Part shown: in pieces, positions 36,711 through 45,726 of the stretch | Numbering within the stretch: position 1 is the stretch's first letter | Layout: each line of letters starts with the position of its first letter | Assembly (NCBI GenBank): GCA_017427415.1 | Contig: JAFRSU010000038.1 | Coordinates: 16,717-80,716 of the forward strand | DNA: 64,000 nucleotides | Reading direction: 5' to 3' | Source of the DNA: Lachnospiraceae bacterium | Lineage (GTDB): Bacteria; Bacillota; Clostridia; Lachnospirales; Lachnospiraceae | Notes under the pieces: model-generated | Told to the model about the DNA's origin: nothing | Seen by the model: the letters and a program-made list of their open reading frames with translations, nothing else | Databases searched by the model: none | Made by a program: the position numbers and the translations under genes

Positions 36711-38033
36711 CTATTTCTTCTTACGATTATCTAATATGCTGCGTCTGGTCTGCTTTAAGCTCTGGGTAAGCTTTCTGCCGGCGGGACAAACGAAGGTACA
36801 TGAACCGCATTCCATACATTCCATACCGCTGATGGCTTCGAAGGATGCATCATCGAAACGCTCTGCTGCTTCCATCATCATCTGGGGTATCAGGTTCTCA
36901 GGGCAGGCCTCAACGCATCTGCCGCAGCGGATACAGGGACCCTCGGGAACAAGGAGCATCGGATCCTTTATAAATGCAAGGAGTGCCGATGAGGTCTTGG
37001 TCACAGGTATATTTACATCGAAAAGGCCAAGACCCATCATTGTTCCGCCGGATATCAGCTTTTCGGGCTTAACCTTAAAGCCGCCTGCTGCTTCAAGCAC
37101 CTCTGAATACTTGGTACCTGTCTTTACATTAAAGTTCTGGGGATTTACCACCGCATCACCGGATACCGTTACAACTCTTCTCATAAGAGGTGTGGTCTCC
37201 GCTACCGCCATATGGATGGAAATGACCGTATCTACGTTATTTACGATACAGCCCGCATCCGCGGGAAGCATGGAGGAGTTGATCTTTCTGCCGGTGACAG
37301 CTTTTATGAGCTGACGCTCGCTGCCCTCGGGATACTTGGTACGTACGACCTGTACTCTGATCCTGTCCTCGTTTTTAACAAGCTCGCTGATATGCTCTAT
37401 GGCCTTGGGCTTGTTGTCCTCTATGGCGATGACGCCCTGAGCGTTGTCAAAAAGCTGTAAGATGATACGTACGCCGTCTACTAACTTTTCGCCCTCCTCA
37501 AGCATCATGCGGTAGTCGGAAGTAAGATACGGCTCACACTCCGAACCGTTTACTATGATATAATCTATTGCATTTTCATCCTTGGGGGTAAGCTTTATGA
37601 ATGTAGGGAATCCGGCGCCGCCCATTCCGACTATGCCGGCTTCTTTTACTATATCCCTTATCTCCTGCTTACTGAGCTTGGTATAATCACGCTTTGTGCC
37701 TAAGCCCTCAACAGGGGTATATTGCTCATCGTTTTCAATATAGATGGCATCAACGATGCTTCCGGATACCGTAAGTGTAGGCTTGATACCGGTAACTGTA
37801 CCTGATACGGATGCCGCTATCGGAACCGATACAAAGCCAGATGCTTCCGCGATCTTCTGTCCCATAAGGACGTGATCGCCGACTGCAACGACCGGCTTTG
37901 AAGGTGCACCGATATGCTGTGACATCGGATAGACAAGTTCTTTTCCGGGCAGAAGGCTGACCGTGGGCTTGTCCATGGACAGTTCTTTGCCCTCATAAGG
38001 ATGTACGCCACCCTTAAATGTTCCCTTATTCAT
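36711..38033 (-). CDS. rnfC: Rnf complex subunit RnfC (NADH/flavin and Fe-S)
   Basis: 440 residues from MNKGTFKGGVHPYEGKEL, placed by GGAGGT six bases before; an ATG at 38045 is less likely. The NuoF-like NAD/FMN-binding region shows GIVGMGGAGFPTFIKL and IIVNGSECEPYLTSDYRMM. Two [4Fe-4S] motifs follow, CIRCGRCVEACPENLIP and CMECGSCTFVCPAGRK. RnfC is the NAD+-reducing peripheral subunit. First gene of the operon, with a leader of about 80 nt behind a strong promoter. Confidence 0.97.
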   Translation of the reverse strand: MNKGTFKGGVHPYEGKELSMDKPTVSLLPGKELVYPMSQHIGAPSKPVVAVGDHVLMGQKIAEASGFVSVPIAASVSGTVTGIKPTLTVSGSIVDAIYIENDEQYTPVEGLGTKRDYTKLSKQEIRDIVKEAGIVGMGGAGFPTFIKLTPKDENAIDYIIVNGSECEPYLTSDYRMMLEEGEKLVDGVRIILQLFDNAQGVIAIEDNKPKAIEHISELVKNEDRIRVQVVRTKYPEGSERQLIKAVTGRKINSSMLPADAGCIVNNVDTVISIHMAVAETTPLMRRVVTVSGDAVVNPQNFNVKTGTKYSEVLEAAGGFKVKPEKLISGGTMMGLGLFDVNIPVTKTSSALLAFIKDPMLLVPEGPCIRCGRCVEACPENLIPQMMMEAAERFDDASFEAISGMECMECGSCTFVCPAGRKLTQSLKQTRRSILDNRKKK

Positions 38034-38124
38034 AAATACCTCCATTCGGCATTATTCAAGACTTCAGACTGTTTCCATAAGAAAAAAATCTTTCTTATAT
38101 ATATGTTACTCGACACAAGCACGT

Positions 38125-38153
38125 ATTGTACACCAATACAAGTGGCTTGTCAA
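38125..38153 (-). promoter_or_regulatory. Promoter of the rnf operon
   Basis: TTGACA, exactly 17 nt, TACAAT on the minus strand, 9 nt after the DUF2974 stop and about 90 nt before rnfC. Near-consensus sigma-A site. Confidence 0.9.
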
Positions 38154-38161
38154 GAGGGTTA

Positions 38162-39319
38162 TCACGATTCGGCAGGGATTTCGGAAGTTTCGTTTTTTGC
38201 GGCTTTTTTCTTCTTCCTTTCCTTACGTTCCACGCGGTTATCGGCATGCATTTTTTTGTATGCTTTTCTGAAAAGTTTTACCGCTTCACTCATTACATCC
38301 TTGGTCTCATCGTCTATTTTTCCCATGGATTTGAGCATGTTTACGGTGGACTTGAATGTAAAAAGGTCCTCGACATTGTCAACTCCTGCGGCCTCTACCA
38401 CCTTCCAAAAGCCCTCGACGACTTTTTCCCTTTTTTCTCTCGAAAGTGACATGAACCAGTTGGTAAGCGTAGCGTCCACGTTACGGCTTAAGGCCTTCAC
38501 ATCGGTCTCTCGGATGAAGTCCCCTCTTCTTATCTGCCAGGTATACAGGGAATGCTGCCAAAACGCCGCCCCACTGCTGTGGATCACACTGCTTTTCCTG
38601 GTGGGCTCAAGCAGCATACCGACTACGGACTGCTGTGGTATGTAGGAATGTATCCTGTCCTTTATCGCCTCAAACTCGGGACTTTCTATACGTTCGGTTT
38701 CAAAGCCCGGACCGTCTAAGCTCACGATATCTTTTATCCTTGCCCTTACCTTTTCCGAGCAGTACGCCGCGGCATATATAGCGAGATTCCCGCCTTTTGA
38801 GTGTCCGCAAAGTATTATGTCTCCTTCAAGGGCATCGGCCGCTTCCTCTAAGTATTTTACAGCATCCTCCTGGGACGGAACATGCTCAAGATACATCATG
38901 TTAAAGTCCTCTTTCCAGCCGGTTAAGGTCTTATCCGTACCGCGGAAGGCGATGAGTACCTGTTTTTCGGGAAGCAGCATCGTTATGGCTGAAAACTGCT
39001 CCTGTTTTTCTACGTCTATGATGTTCCTGAACCCGGTAAGACCCAGACAGGTAAATCTCGGGCTTGTCAGTAGTATTCCCGTCATTTCGGGATCTTCTTT
39101 ATAATGAAAGCTTCTGCCGTCCCCGTCTAAGCTTGCCAGCTCTCTTATTTTGTTTACCGCATTCCACAGGCTGACAGGAGCGGCATCAAAGCTCTCCGGT
39201 ACTACGCCGTCATACGGGAAATACGAGCAGCAGGCTATCACCGCATAGTCCGCTTCGCAGAGAGGAAGCCCCGCCAGGCTTATGTCTCCCCGCCATTCAA
39301 GATATGACATTATATCCAT
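38162..39319 (-). CDS. DUF2974 (Mbeg1-like) alpha/beta hydrolase family protein
   Basis: 385 residues. The start MDIMSYLEWRGDISLAGLPLCEADYAVI is typical of DUF2974. The nucleophile elbow is GHSKGGNLAIYAA (GxSxG), preceded by AFRGTDKTLTGWKEDFNMMY. VSLDGPGFE supplies a possible catalytic Asp. The C-terminal 60 residues are Lys-rich helix. A lipase-like activity is inferred from the fold; the substrate is unknown. Confidence 0.87.
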   Translation of the reverse strand: MDIMSYLEWRGDISLAGLPLCEADYAVIACCSYFPYDGVVPESFDAAPVSLWNAVNKIRELASLDGDGRSFHYKEDPEMTGILLTSPRFTCLGLTGFRNIIDVEKQEQFSAITMLLPEKQVLIAFRGTDKTLTGWKEDFNMMYLEHVPSQEDAVKYLEEAADALEGDIILCGHSKGGNLAIYAAAYCSEKVRARIKDIVSLDGPGFETERIESPEFEAIKDRIHSYIPQQSVVGMLLEPTRKSSVIHSSGAAFWQHSLYTWQIRRGDFIRETDVKALSRNVDATLTNWFMSLSREKREKVVEGFWKVVEAAGVDNVEDLFTFKSTVNMLKSMGKIDDETKDVMSEAVKLFRKAYKKMHADNRVERKERKKKKAAKNETSEIPAES

Positions 39320-39346
39320 TTTTATCCCTCACTAAATACTACTTTC

Positions 39347-39466
39347 CACCTCATCAGTCGGCTTTGCCGACAGCTTCCCTTCGCCAGGGAGTGCATCGTA
39401 TGTCGAATGCTTTAGCGTTCGACTCCATCACTGCGTGTATCGATATATCCCCTCAAGGGGAAGCCT
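39347..39466. repeat. Dispersed repeat family R, copy 6
   Basis: CACCTCATCAGTCGGCTTTGCCGAC...GCTTTAGCGTTCGACT...ATATCCCCTCAAGGGGAAGCCT. It abuts the carD terminator and lies before the DUF2974 start side of the spacer. Confidence 0.9.
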
Positions 39467-39494
39467 AAAAAAACCGGTCCGCATAACGGACCGG
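39467..39494 (-). terminator. Terminator after carD-family gene
   Basis: Perfect stem CCGGTCCG/CGGACCGG followed by TTTTTTT on the minus strand. Confidence 0.9.
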
Positions 39495-39499
39495 AGTTA

Positions 39500-40009
39500 T
39501 CATTTAGCCTTTTCACATTTGCTTGTTATATAATCACGTATCTGTGATTTTTCCATTTTTAAAGGAAGACTCAGCTCGCTGTACAGGCAATTTTCCGCGA
39601 TGCCGAAATACCTCTCATCCATGGCTGTCAGCTTCTTGCCTATAGCGTCTCTCATTTCCTTACGCGCATGGATCTCTTTTATCAGCTGGACCACTTCTCT
39701 TAAGTCACAGTTCTGTATTACCTGTTTGTATCTCTCTTCGCGCTTTTTCTCGTCGGTTATGTCTAATTTTTTAATGCCGCATATCTCATCAATAAGCTTG
39801 TCCGCTTCAGCACGGCTCACAACTTTTCTGATGGTAACCTTTTTTCCGTCAACCGGTGCAAATATCTTGCCGTTACCGCTTTTGCCTATGGGACTGAGTG
39901 TATAATAAAGTCTTTCCTTGGAAACACCTTCCATGTCAAGAACACCTACAGATTCAACCTGACAAACTCCATCGCTGCCAAACACTACATACTCGCCAAC
40001 ATCAAACAT
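39500..40009 (-). CDS. CarD family transcriptional regulator
   Basis: 169 residues from MFDVGEYVVFGSDGVCQVE, placed by GAGGT. The N-terminal Tudor-like RNA-polymerase-interacting domain ends near residue 60 (IFAPVDGKKVTIRKVVSRAEA); the rest is helical, as in CdnL/CarD proteins that bind near the -10 element and stabilise open complexes. It is monocistronic with its own promoter and terminator. Confidence 0.92.
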   Translation of the reverse strand: MFDVGEYVVFGSDGVCQVESVGVLDMEGVSKERLYYTLSPIGKSGNGKIFAPVDGKKVTIRKVVSRAEADKLIDEICGIKKLDITDEKKREERYKQVIQNCDLREVVQLIKEIHARKEMRDAIGKKLTAMDERYFGIAENCLYSELSLPLKMEKSQIRDYITSKCEKAK

Positions 40010-40067
40010 GCAATACCTCACTTTCCCTAAAAATACAAAACCTAAAACAAATTGCCGATATATAAGT

Positions 40068-40096
40068 ATTATAACACATTTGTTACAAAAATGTAA
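40068..40096 (-). promoter_or_regulatory. Promoter of the carD-family gene
   Basis: TTACAT, 17-nt spacer, TATAAT on the minus strand, about 60 nt before the start codon. The surrounding DNA is strongly AT-rich. Confidence 0.8.
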
Positions 40097-40136
40097 GTAA
40101 AATTTTAAATTTTCCCAATTTTATTTTTGGTGATTT

Positions 40137-41120
40137 TTACTGTATGCCACGGTGTAATTCATATGCAAATATCCATTGCTGGACTATACCTGTTACTCCC
40201 TTGAAAGCCGAAAATGCATCGTCTATTATCTTGGTATATCTTGCATAGGAGATGCTGTCGAGGAGTTTTTTGCGGGGCAGCTCGGATGTAGAAATCTTGA
40301 TTTTAAGGGCTTTTTCGATATCTTCCTTTTCTTTCTCCGGGAAAAATTCTCTGTACAGGATGTCCTTTATGTGTACATCTACAGGGAATGCATCAGTATA
40401 CCCGCAGCCGAACAGACACACGCAGTCTGCTACCTTTTCACCGATACCGGAAAAGGTACACAGCGTCTTTTTCGCCTCATCGTAGCCCATCTTTCGCAGA
40501 CTATCCCCGTCGAATCCTTCGGTGATATACTTTACCGCTGTCTCATATATATATCGCTCGCGATAACCGAGTGAGAGCCCCTTCAGCCCCTCGGGTCCTT
40601 TTGAGGCTATGGATGCAGCAGTCGGAAAACCGTACCAGACGTTTACGGTATTTTGTTTCTGCGTCTTCCGGCTGCCTTTTGATACCGGCTCCTCATGTCT
40701 TTCTCCGAAACGCTCACACAGTGCCTCTATGCATTTTCTGATTGAAGGTATCTGCTTTTGCTGGGATATGATAAAGGATATCATCATCTCCCATACGTTT
40801 TGCTTAAGTATCCGTATATCCGAGGCATAACTGCAGGAAGCGCTTAAGAACCTTGCCCCATTGCCATCACCCTCCATGCTCCCGGCTCTTCTGACTATAC
40901 TTCCGTAATCCCTCTTAAGGTCGAAGTAATCCTCCCAGTATTCTTCATACTCTTTTTTATCACACATGAAGGTTACTTCGCTGCCGTTTTGCTTTAGCTC
41001 CAGACATCTGTTGCCGGAGTATACGGTATATTCTCCCGATGCCGTTTCATAGAACCTGAACACCTGCCCGCTTTCCATTATTTTTTTCAAGTCGAAATAC
41101 TCGGTCTTTATTGTAAACAT
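40137..41120 (-). CDS. 8-oxoguanine DNA glycosylase, OGG1-type (HhH-GPD family)
   Basis: 327 residues. The OGG_N-like N-terminal domain opens with FDLKKIMESGQVFRF. The helix-hairpin-helix and catalytic loop are FSGIGEKVADCVCLFGCG...AFPVDVHIKDI, matching the Lys of GxxEKVADC and the Asp of PVDVH in OGG1-type enzymes. It should remove 8-oxoguanine opposite C by a glycosylase/AP-lyase reaction. AlkA-type alkylpurine activity is the alternative, but the KVADC Lys argues for OGG. Confidence 0.9.
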   Translation of the reverse strand: MFTIKTEYFDLKKIMESGQVFRFYETASGEYTVYSGNRCLELKQNGSEVTFMCDKKEYEEYWEDYFDLKRDYGSIVRRAGSMEGDGNGARFLSASCSYASDIRILKQNVWEMMISFIISQQKQIPSIRKCIEALCERFGERHEEPVSKGSRKTQKQNTVNVWYGFPTAASIASKGPEGLKGLSLGYRERYIYETAVKYITEGFDGDSLRKMGYDEAKKTLCTFSGIGEKVADCVCLFGCGYTDAFPVDVHIKDILYREFFPEKEKEDIEKALKIKISTSELPRKKLLDSISYARYTKIIDDAFSAFKGVTGIVQQWIFAYELHRGIQ

Positions 41121-41166
41121 GCGGTCTCTCCAATAGTTTTCCTTTTAATATAATAGTAATATAACA

Positions 41167-41206
41167 CAAAAACCCCCGTTCGGTCAAACTGATTGACGAA
41201 CGGGGG
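41167..41206 (-). terminator. Terminator of the NatAB-like operon
   Basis: CCCCCGTTC-GTCAA stem with its complement, followed by TTTTTGTG on the minus strand. Confidence 0.9.
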
Positions 41207-41231
41207 AATTGTGGAACTTTTATGTGGTTGT

Positions 41232-41258
41232 GTGACAGGAGAACCGTCCCCTTGTCAC
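41232..41258. repeat. 27-nt palindromic repeat family P, copy 3 (inverted)
   Basis: Reverse complement of the 19419 and 28956 copies with no mismatch. It is placed between the ABC permease stop and its terminator, so it is transcribed. Confidence 0.85.
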
Positions 41259-41267
41259 AAAGTATGA

Positions 41268-42506
41268 TTACGCGTTAAACATGATCTTTTCGTCATCAAA
41301 GGCTTTTGCGATACCGATGGTGAGGATGATGGCAATGATCACGGTGCCTGCAAGGGATGCAAGGAAATTGGTAGCTAAAAGCTCGCCGTTACAAATGTCC
41401 TTGATCGCTATTGCATTACCATATACAGGGATCAGATATCTGTATACAGGTACTTCTTTTCCGCTCATGAACATAGTAAGCATACCTGCTACGATAACTA
41501 CGATATAGCAGGGTGAGATAAGTGTGCTGGCTGCCTTGGTATCCTTAGCTCTGATGGATAAGAAGGAGATGACTGCTACGAAAAGGAATACAAGTGCAAG
41601 TGCGATGGCTGCAAGCTGTAAGCCCTGTACAAGATTGAGTGATAAGCCTCCGAAACCTTCTGCCATAGCGGTCTCTTCGCCGCCCATAAGTGACATGACC
41701 GGCATAGCTACCATCATCGATACTACATATACTATAGCGGAGATACCGCTTAAGATCATCATGGCTACTATCTTTCCTGCTGCGATGGATGTACGCTTTA
41801 CAGGTGAAAGAAGCATGCTTGCCAGGGTTCCTCTTTCCTTTTCGCCTGCCATAGCATCAACGCCGACACCCATAGCTCCGGCAAAGAGCATGATAACGAT
41901 CATATAAGGAAGCATCATGGAGATGAAACGTGACTGTGCTTTCTCTTCTTTCTCTATAACATCATTCTGAAGGTCAAATACATTGAGCAGGTCAAGGCTT
42001 CCTACACGCTCCTCAAGTAAGCCGGTCCTGTATACTTCAAGAACTCCGTTCATGAACATGCCGTACGTATTCTGTGAATAGTTTTCGGTAGTATTGTATG
42101 AAAGCTTGAGTGCAGGTACAGGTGAGCTTGAATCTACATAAGCTTTAAACTTCTGATCAAAATCCTGATCCATGTAAATGATCATCTCAGCATTGCCGTT
42201 TAATATCTCATCACGGTATTCCTGCTCATTTGCTCTGTAATCTGCTTCGCTTAAATAGGTGATATCGGATGTTTTGTCAAAACCGCTTTGGGTGATGGCA
42301 TTTTTCATTCTGTCATCGGAGTTTACCACGTATACCTTATTAATGTGTTCCTCTATATCTGAGTTCATTTTTCCTACCATAAAGCCCATTATGCCGTACA
42401 GTGCGATCATTATGATGGCAGGCAGGATAAACATACTGAATACCAGCTTTTTATCGCCGAATACTCGTTTAAGTTCTTTCTTTAAAATAATTGACATTCC
42501 GCTCAT
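41268..42506 (-). CDS. ABC-2 permease, NatB-like
   Basis: 412 residues. N-terminal helix (LVFSMFILPAIIMIALYGIMGFMVG), a large extracytoplasmic domain (about 45-210), then five to six C-terminal helices including MMLPYMIVIMLFAGAMGVGVDAMAGEKERGTLASMLLSPV. The AGEKERGT...LLSPV sequence is characteristic of NatB-type permeases (ABC-2_3). Its ATPase partner lies 18 nt upstream. Substrate could be Na+ or a lipid/peptide; not decided by sequence. Confidence 0.9.
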   Translation of the reverse strand: MSGMSIILKKELKRVFGDKKLVFSMFILPAIIMIALYGIMGFMVGKMNSDIEEHINKVYVVNSDDRMKNAITQSGFDKTSDITYLSEADYRANEQEYRDEILNGNAEMIIYMDQDFDQKFKAYVDSSSPVPALKLSYNTTENYSQNTYGMFMNGVLEVYRTGLLEERVGSLDLLNVFDLQNDVIEKEEKAQSRFISMMLPYMIVIMLFAGAMGVGVDAMAGEKERGTLASMLLSPVKRTSIAAGKIVAMMILSGISAIVYVVSMMVAMPVMSLMGGEETAMAEGFGGLSLNLVQGLQLAAIALALVFLFVAVISFLSIRAKDTKAASTLISPCYIVVIVAGMLTMFMSGKEVPVYRYLIPVYGNAIAIKDICNGELLATNFLASLAGTVIIAIILTIGIAKAFDDEKIMFNA

Positions 42507-42524
42507 TTTTATACCTCATTTTCC

Positions 42525-43298
42525 TTATTTCTCAACATGATATTTGCTGTACAGTTTGAAGAATGCGTCCTCTAAGTCCTCTGCCTGGTTTCTCTCAAGT
42601 ATCTCAGGCAGTGTCCCTTCTTCCACCTTCTGTCCGGCGATGATAACACCGATCCTGTCGGAGAGCTTTTCTGCCTCACTCATGATATGGGTGGAAACGA
42701 TAACTGTTTTTCCGCAGTCTCTTAAATGTTTAAGATAATCCGTTACGCTTCTGGCTGTAACAATGTCAAGACCGGATGTGGGCTCGTCGAATATGACTAC
42801 CTTGGGGTCATGTACAAGACTTACTGCGATGGCTGCCTTCTGCTTCATACCTGTTGAAAGCTCTTCTATCTTCTTGTTCTTAAAGTCATTGATGCCGAAT
42901 ACTCCGAAAAGCTCTTCCTGACGTGCTACTATCTGTTCATCGCTCATGCCGTGCAGATGACCGAAGAATTTAAACATGTAGTCTGCAGAGAAATTGGGAT
43001 CAAGCTTGATCTCGTTGGTAAGGAATGCTATGCTGTCTCTTACCTTTGCGCCTTCCTTTATGGTATCGAATCCGCATACGGAAACGCTGCCTTTGGTAGG
43101 CTTAAGCAGTGTGGCTACACATCTTAAGGTTGTGGTCTTTCCGGCACCATTGGGTCCTAAGAGACCGAAGATCTCGCCGGGTCTTGCTTCAAGAGAAACA
43201 TTGTTGACCGCGATCTTTTTGTTTTCTTTGGTTTTAAGCTCCTGCATCTTTTTTGCATTGAGCTTGTAGATCTTAGTGAGTCCGTTAATCTGTATCAC
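42525..43298 (-). CDS. ABC transporter ATP-binding protein, NatA-like
   Basis: 257 residues. Walker A FGLLGPNGAGKTTTLRC, signature ELSTGMKQKAAIAVSLVHDPKVVIFDEPTSGLD and H-loop VSTHIMSEAEKL. The signature reads STGMK rather than SGGQ, as is usual in NatA-type ATPases. It drives the permease encoded downstream; no regulator is adjacent. Confidence 0.94.
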   Translation of the reverse strand: MIQINGLTKIYKLNAKKMQELKTKENKKIAVNNVSLEARPGEIFGLLGPNGAGKTTTLRCVATLLKPTKGSVSVCGFDTIKEGAKVRDSIAFLTNEIKLDPNFSADYMFKFFGHLHGMSDEQIVARQEELFGVFGINDFKNKKIEELSTGMKQKAAIAVSLVHDPKVVIFDEPTSGLDIVTARSVTDYLKHLRDCGKTVIVSTHIMSEAEKLSDRIGVIIAGQKVEEGTLPEILERNQAEDLEDAFFKLYSKYHVEK

Positions 43299-43505
43299 TT
43301 TTTTTGTCCTCCTAATGTTATATATACCTTATACTTCCTTTTACTATGTTATACCGGTCTTTTCTAACCTGTCCGGCTAACTAACATACATACTTCGTGT
43401 CATGCCATAGCATGCTTTCATTTTCCATGACTCCGCCGGCTTTTCTTCCGGTCATATCATTTATTTCACCTCAGAAACACCTTTCGGCATTTTCTCAGCG
43501 GTATA

Positions 43506-43739
43506 CTACCTCAGATCCTTCAGTGTCTCATACAGCTCCATGTCTGAAGCGGTAAGCTTGATGTTGGTCTCTATGGTCTTTCCTTCGGTGTCGGTAAAGG
43601 AAATCCCGATCACTGTGCCCTCGGTCACTCCCTTTCTCTGCATTGCATCCAGGAAAAGGGGGAACTTCGGATGGTTGGTGGTAAATGTCTCCCATGCACC
43701 TTTAAGTTTCCATAATGCTGAAATATTAGATATGTTCAT
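43506..43739 (-). CDS. Small conserved-looking protein, function unknown
   Basis: 77 residues with a strong GGGAGG ribosome site six bases before the start. No signal or membrane segment. The pattern (MNISNISALWKLKGAWETFTTNHPKFPLFLDAM...GVTEGTVIGISFTDTEG) suggests a small soluble alpha/beta protein common in Clostridia; I cannot name the family. It stands alone between the NatA gene and the chemotaxis pair. Confidence 0.65.
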   Translation of the reverse strand: MNISNISALWKLKGAWETFTTNHPKFPLFLDAMQRKGVTEGTVIGISFTDTEGKTIETNIKLTASDMELYETLKDLR

Positions 43740-44035
43740 AATGTACCTCCCGGTTGAATGTTACTGTTTTCCTTTGTGTGTAACTTGTAAACCATCATAA
43801 CACATATTTTAAATTTGTAAATCGATTCTTTTGTGGAGATAACAGGTTTTATTACCTCAAGAAGGAGTATTTAACTGTTTATGTGTTATATATACACCTA
43901 TTACAGTTGAATGTCAAGTACTTTTTTTAAAATTTTTTAATAAATATAAAAATCGCCGACACGGAAACCGTGCCGGCGAACCCCAAATATATACATTTAT
44001 AATGTCTGCTATCGATGTTGGCTGATCATGCAGGC
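43740..44035. other. Intergenic stretch, AT-rich, with one terminator
   Basis: No coding potential beyond very short frames. It contains an AT-rich block around 43910-43950, the terminator at 43948-43979 and presumably the promoter of the 43506 gene on the minus strand, though no clear box pair was found. Confidence 0.5.
43948..43979 (-). terminator. Terminator after the CheY-like gene
   Basis: Stem TCGCCGGCACGG/CCGTGTCGGCGA (one G-T pair) followed by TTTTTAT on the minus strand. Confidence 0.85.
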
Positions 44036-44398
44036 TTAGCTCTCAGCGAGCTTGCCTACCATCTTTGTGATCTCATCGGGCTCAAAGGGCTTTGTTACGA
44101 ACTCTGCCGCACCGAGCTTGATGGCATCAATCATTTTATTTTGCTGACCGGCAGCGGTGACCATGATGATCTTGGCTGCTGCATCGATCTCCTTTATAAG
44201 CTTTAAAGCACCAAGTCCGTCAAGTACCGGCATGGTGATATCAAGTGTAACTATATCCGGTCTTAACTCCTTGTATTTATTAACTCCGTCCTGTCCGTCC
44301 ATAGCCTCGCCGACTATGTCGTGTCCTGCGTTCTCAAGTATGTTACGAAGAATCTTCCTTGATGTTCTGGAATCATCAACTATCAATATCCTGCTCAT
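44036..44398 (-). CDS. CheY-like single-domain response regulator
   Basis: 120 residues, receiver domain only. Acidic pocket ILIVDDSR, phospho-acceptor Asp in PDIVTLDITMPVLDG, Thr/Ala position VTAAGQQNK and Lys in FVTKPFEPDE. It follows the CheX-like gene by 29 nt. Linkage to a CheC/CheX phosphatase-like partner suggests a chemotaxis or other switch function. Confidence 0.92.
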   Translation of the reverse strand: MSRILIVDDSRTSRKILRNILENAGHDIVGEAMDGQDGVNKYKELRPDIVTLDITMPVLDGLGALKLIKEIDAAAKIIMVTAAGQQNKMIDAIKLGAAEFVTKPFEPDEITKMVGKLAES

Positions 44399-44427
44399 AT
44401 GTGCCTTCCTCCTCTGTAATCTCCGGT

Positions 44428-45312
44428 TTATATGCTCATTTTCCCGTCGTATGCAGAAATAAGGTTGATCCTGTTGCCGCCGATATATACGGGCAGCTGC
44501 AGCAATCTTCCGCCATTTACGGTAACCTCTTCGGCCTTAAATACCGGAGGTACCATATCTACAAACATCTTATTGGAAATACCTGTAGCGTACATTCCGT
44601 TTACACAATTGATAAACTCTGCTACGGCATCTAACAGATCAAGATTAACCTTTTCAAACTCTTCATGGGCAAATGCCTCACCCATGCTCAAGAATCCGGC
44701 TTCTTCACCGGTGATACCGAGTGCCATCTCTTTATCGCCGCCCATACACTGGAAAGCCACGCCCTTGGACTCTACTGAGGAAACCCATGATGCACGTCCT
44801 ACGTACGCATCCGAATCAACAAGACGGATAATGGTACGTACCGCAACCAAGATATGTTCTTTCTGCATCGGGTCACAATCGGAGGGAAGGAATAATGGAA
44901 CTATCCTGTCGGAATCGCCCGATTTTAAATCCTCCATGTCAGTGGTGGTAAACTCCAATGACTTCTGATAATCAACAAATGCGTTCTCAAACTCTTTTAA
45001 AGTCATGAAACCGTTATCGGTAACTGCCTGTGCAAATGTAAGATACTGGTTGCCCTGAAGACCTAATAAGCGGCTCACCTGATCGTCGGTAAGATAGCCT
45101 TTTTCAACAGCTATATCACCGAATCTCTTATCCATCTGGGCCTGAAGGCGGTTAACCTCTTCAGACTGCTCCAAAGTCATGAGCTTCTCGGTAACTGCGA
45201 TAAGTCCGAGCTTAACCCTGACCTTTTTCTGGGTATCAAATGCCTGCTCTAACTGGTCTAACGAAAGAATACCTGATTTTACAAGATAGTTGCCAAATAA
45301 TTGATTAATCAT
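44428..45312 (-). CDS. CheX/CheC-like protein with MshEN-type N-terminal repeats
   Basis: 294 residues. The first 115 residues hold three repeats of an FGxYLVxxGxLxxxxLExA pattern (FGNYLVKSGILSLDQLEQAF, FGDIAVEKGYLTDDQVSRL, FAQAVTDNGFMTLKEFENAF), resembling GspE/MshE N-terminal nucleotide-binding domains. The C-terminal half resembles CheX: GEEAGFLSMGEAFAHEEF and LLDAVAEFINCVNGMYAT with the acidic/Asn pair of CheC-family phosphatases. It probably acts on the CheY partner encoded next to it. Confidence 0.75.
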   Translation of the reverse strand: MINQLFGNYLVKSGILSLDQLEQAFDTQKKVRVKLGLIAVTEKLMTLEQSEEVNRLQAQMDKRFGDIAVEKGYLTDDQVSRLLGLQGNQYLTFAQAVTDNGFMTLKEFENAFVDYQKSLEFTTTDMEDLKSGDSDRIVPLFLPSDCDPMQKEHILVAVRTIIRLVDSDAYVGRASWVSSVESKGVAFQCMGGDKEMALGITGEEAGFLSMGEAFAHEEFEKVNLDLLDAVAEFINCVNGMYATGISNKMFVDMVPPVFKAEEVTVNGGRLLQLPVYIGGNRINLISAYDGKMSI

Positions 45313-45399
45313 AACATACCTCCCTGTACGTCAAAACGATATAGACACCTGTGGTTATAGTATACATCATTTCAAGCAAAAATGGAAGAAGAAATTTGA

Positions 45400-45726
45400 T
45401 TAATTTTCTGCCGCAGCCTGAGGCTTCTCAACCTCGGTGATCGCTGTCTTTTTCATAGGGATACGGCAGTTCTTGTTGCTTCCGAATTCTACTATGACTA
45501 CTTCATCCATAACATCTATTACAACACCGTAAAAACCGCTGGTGGTGAGTACGCTGTCGCCGATCTCAAGTGCTGCTATCATGGCGTCAAGCTGCTTCTG
45601 CTGCTTCTTCTGCGGTCTAAGTAAAACGAAATAAAATACAAGACCGATGATAACAAGGTAAGCGATAGGAAGGATCATGCTCATGCTTGAGCCTTCCTGG
45701 GTAGCGGTTAAAAACAAATTAGACAT
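45400..45726 (-). CDS. yajC: Preprotein translocase subunit YajC
   Basis: 108 residues. One N-terminal membrane helix (MSMILPIAYLVIIGLVFYFVLL) followed by RPQKKQQKQLDAMIAALEIGDSVLTTSGFYGVV, the classic YajC pattern. It assists SecDF in protein export. Its start overlaps the tgt stop by one base (TAATG). Confidence 0.95.
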   Translation of the reverse strand: MSNLFLTATQEGSSMSMILPIAYLVIIGLVFYFVLLRPQKKQQKQLDAMIAALEIGDSVLTTSGFYGVVIDVMDEVVIVEFGSNKNCRIPMKKTAITEVEKPQAAAEN

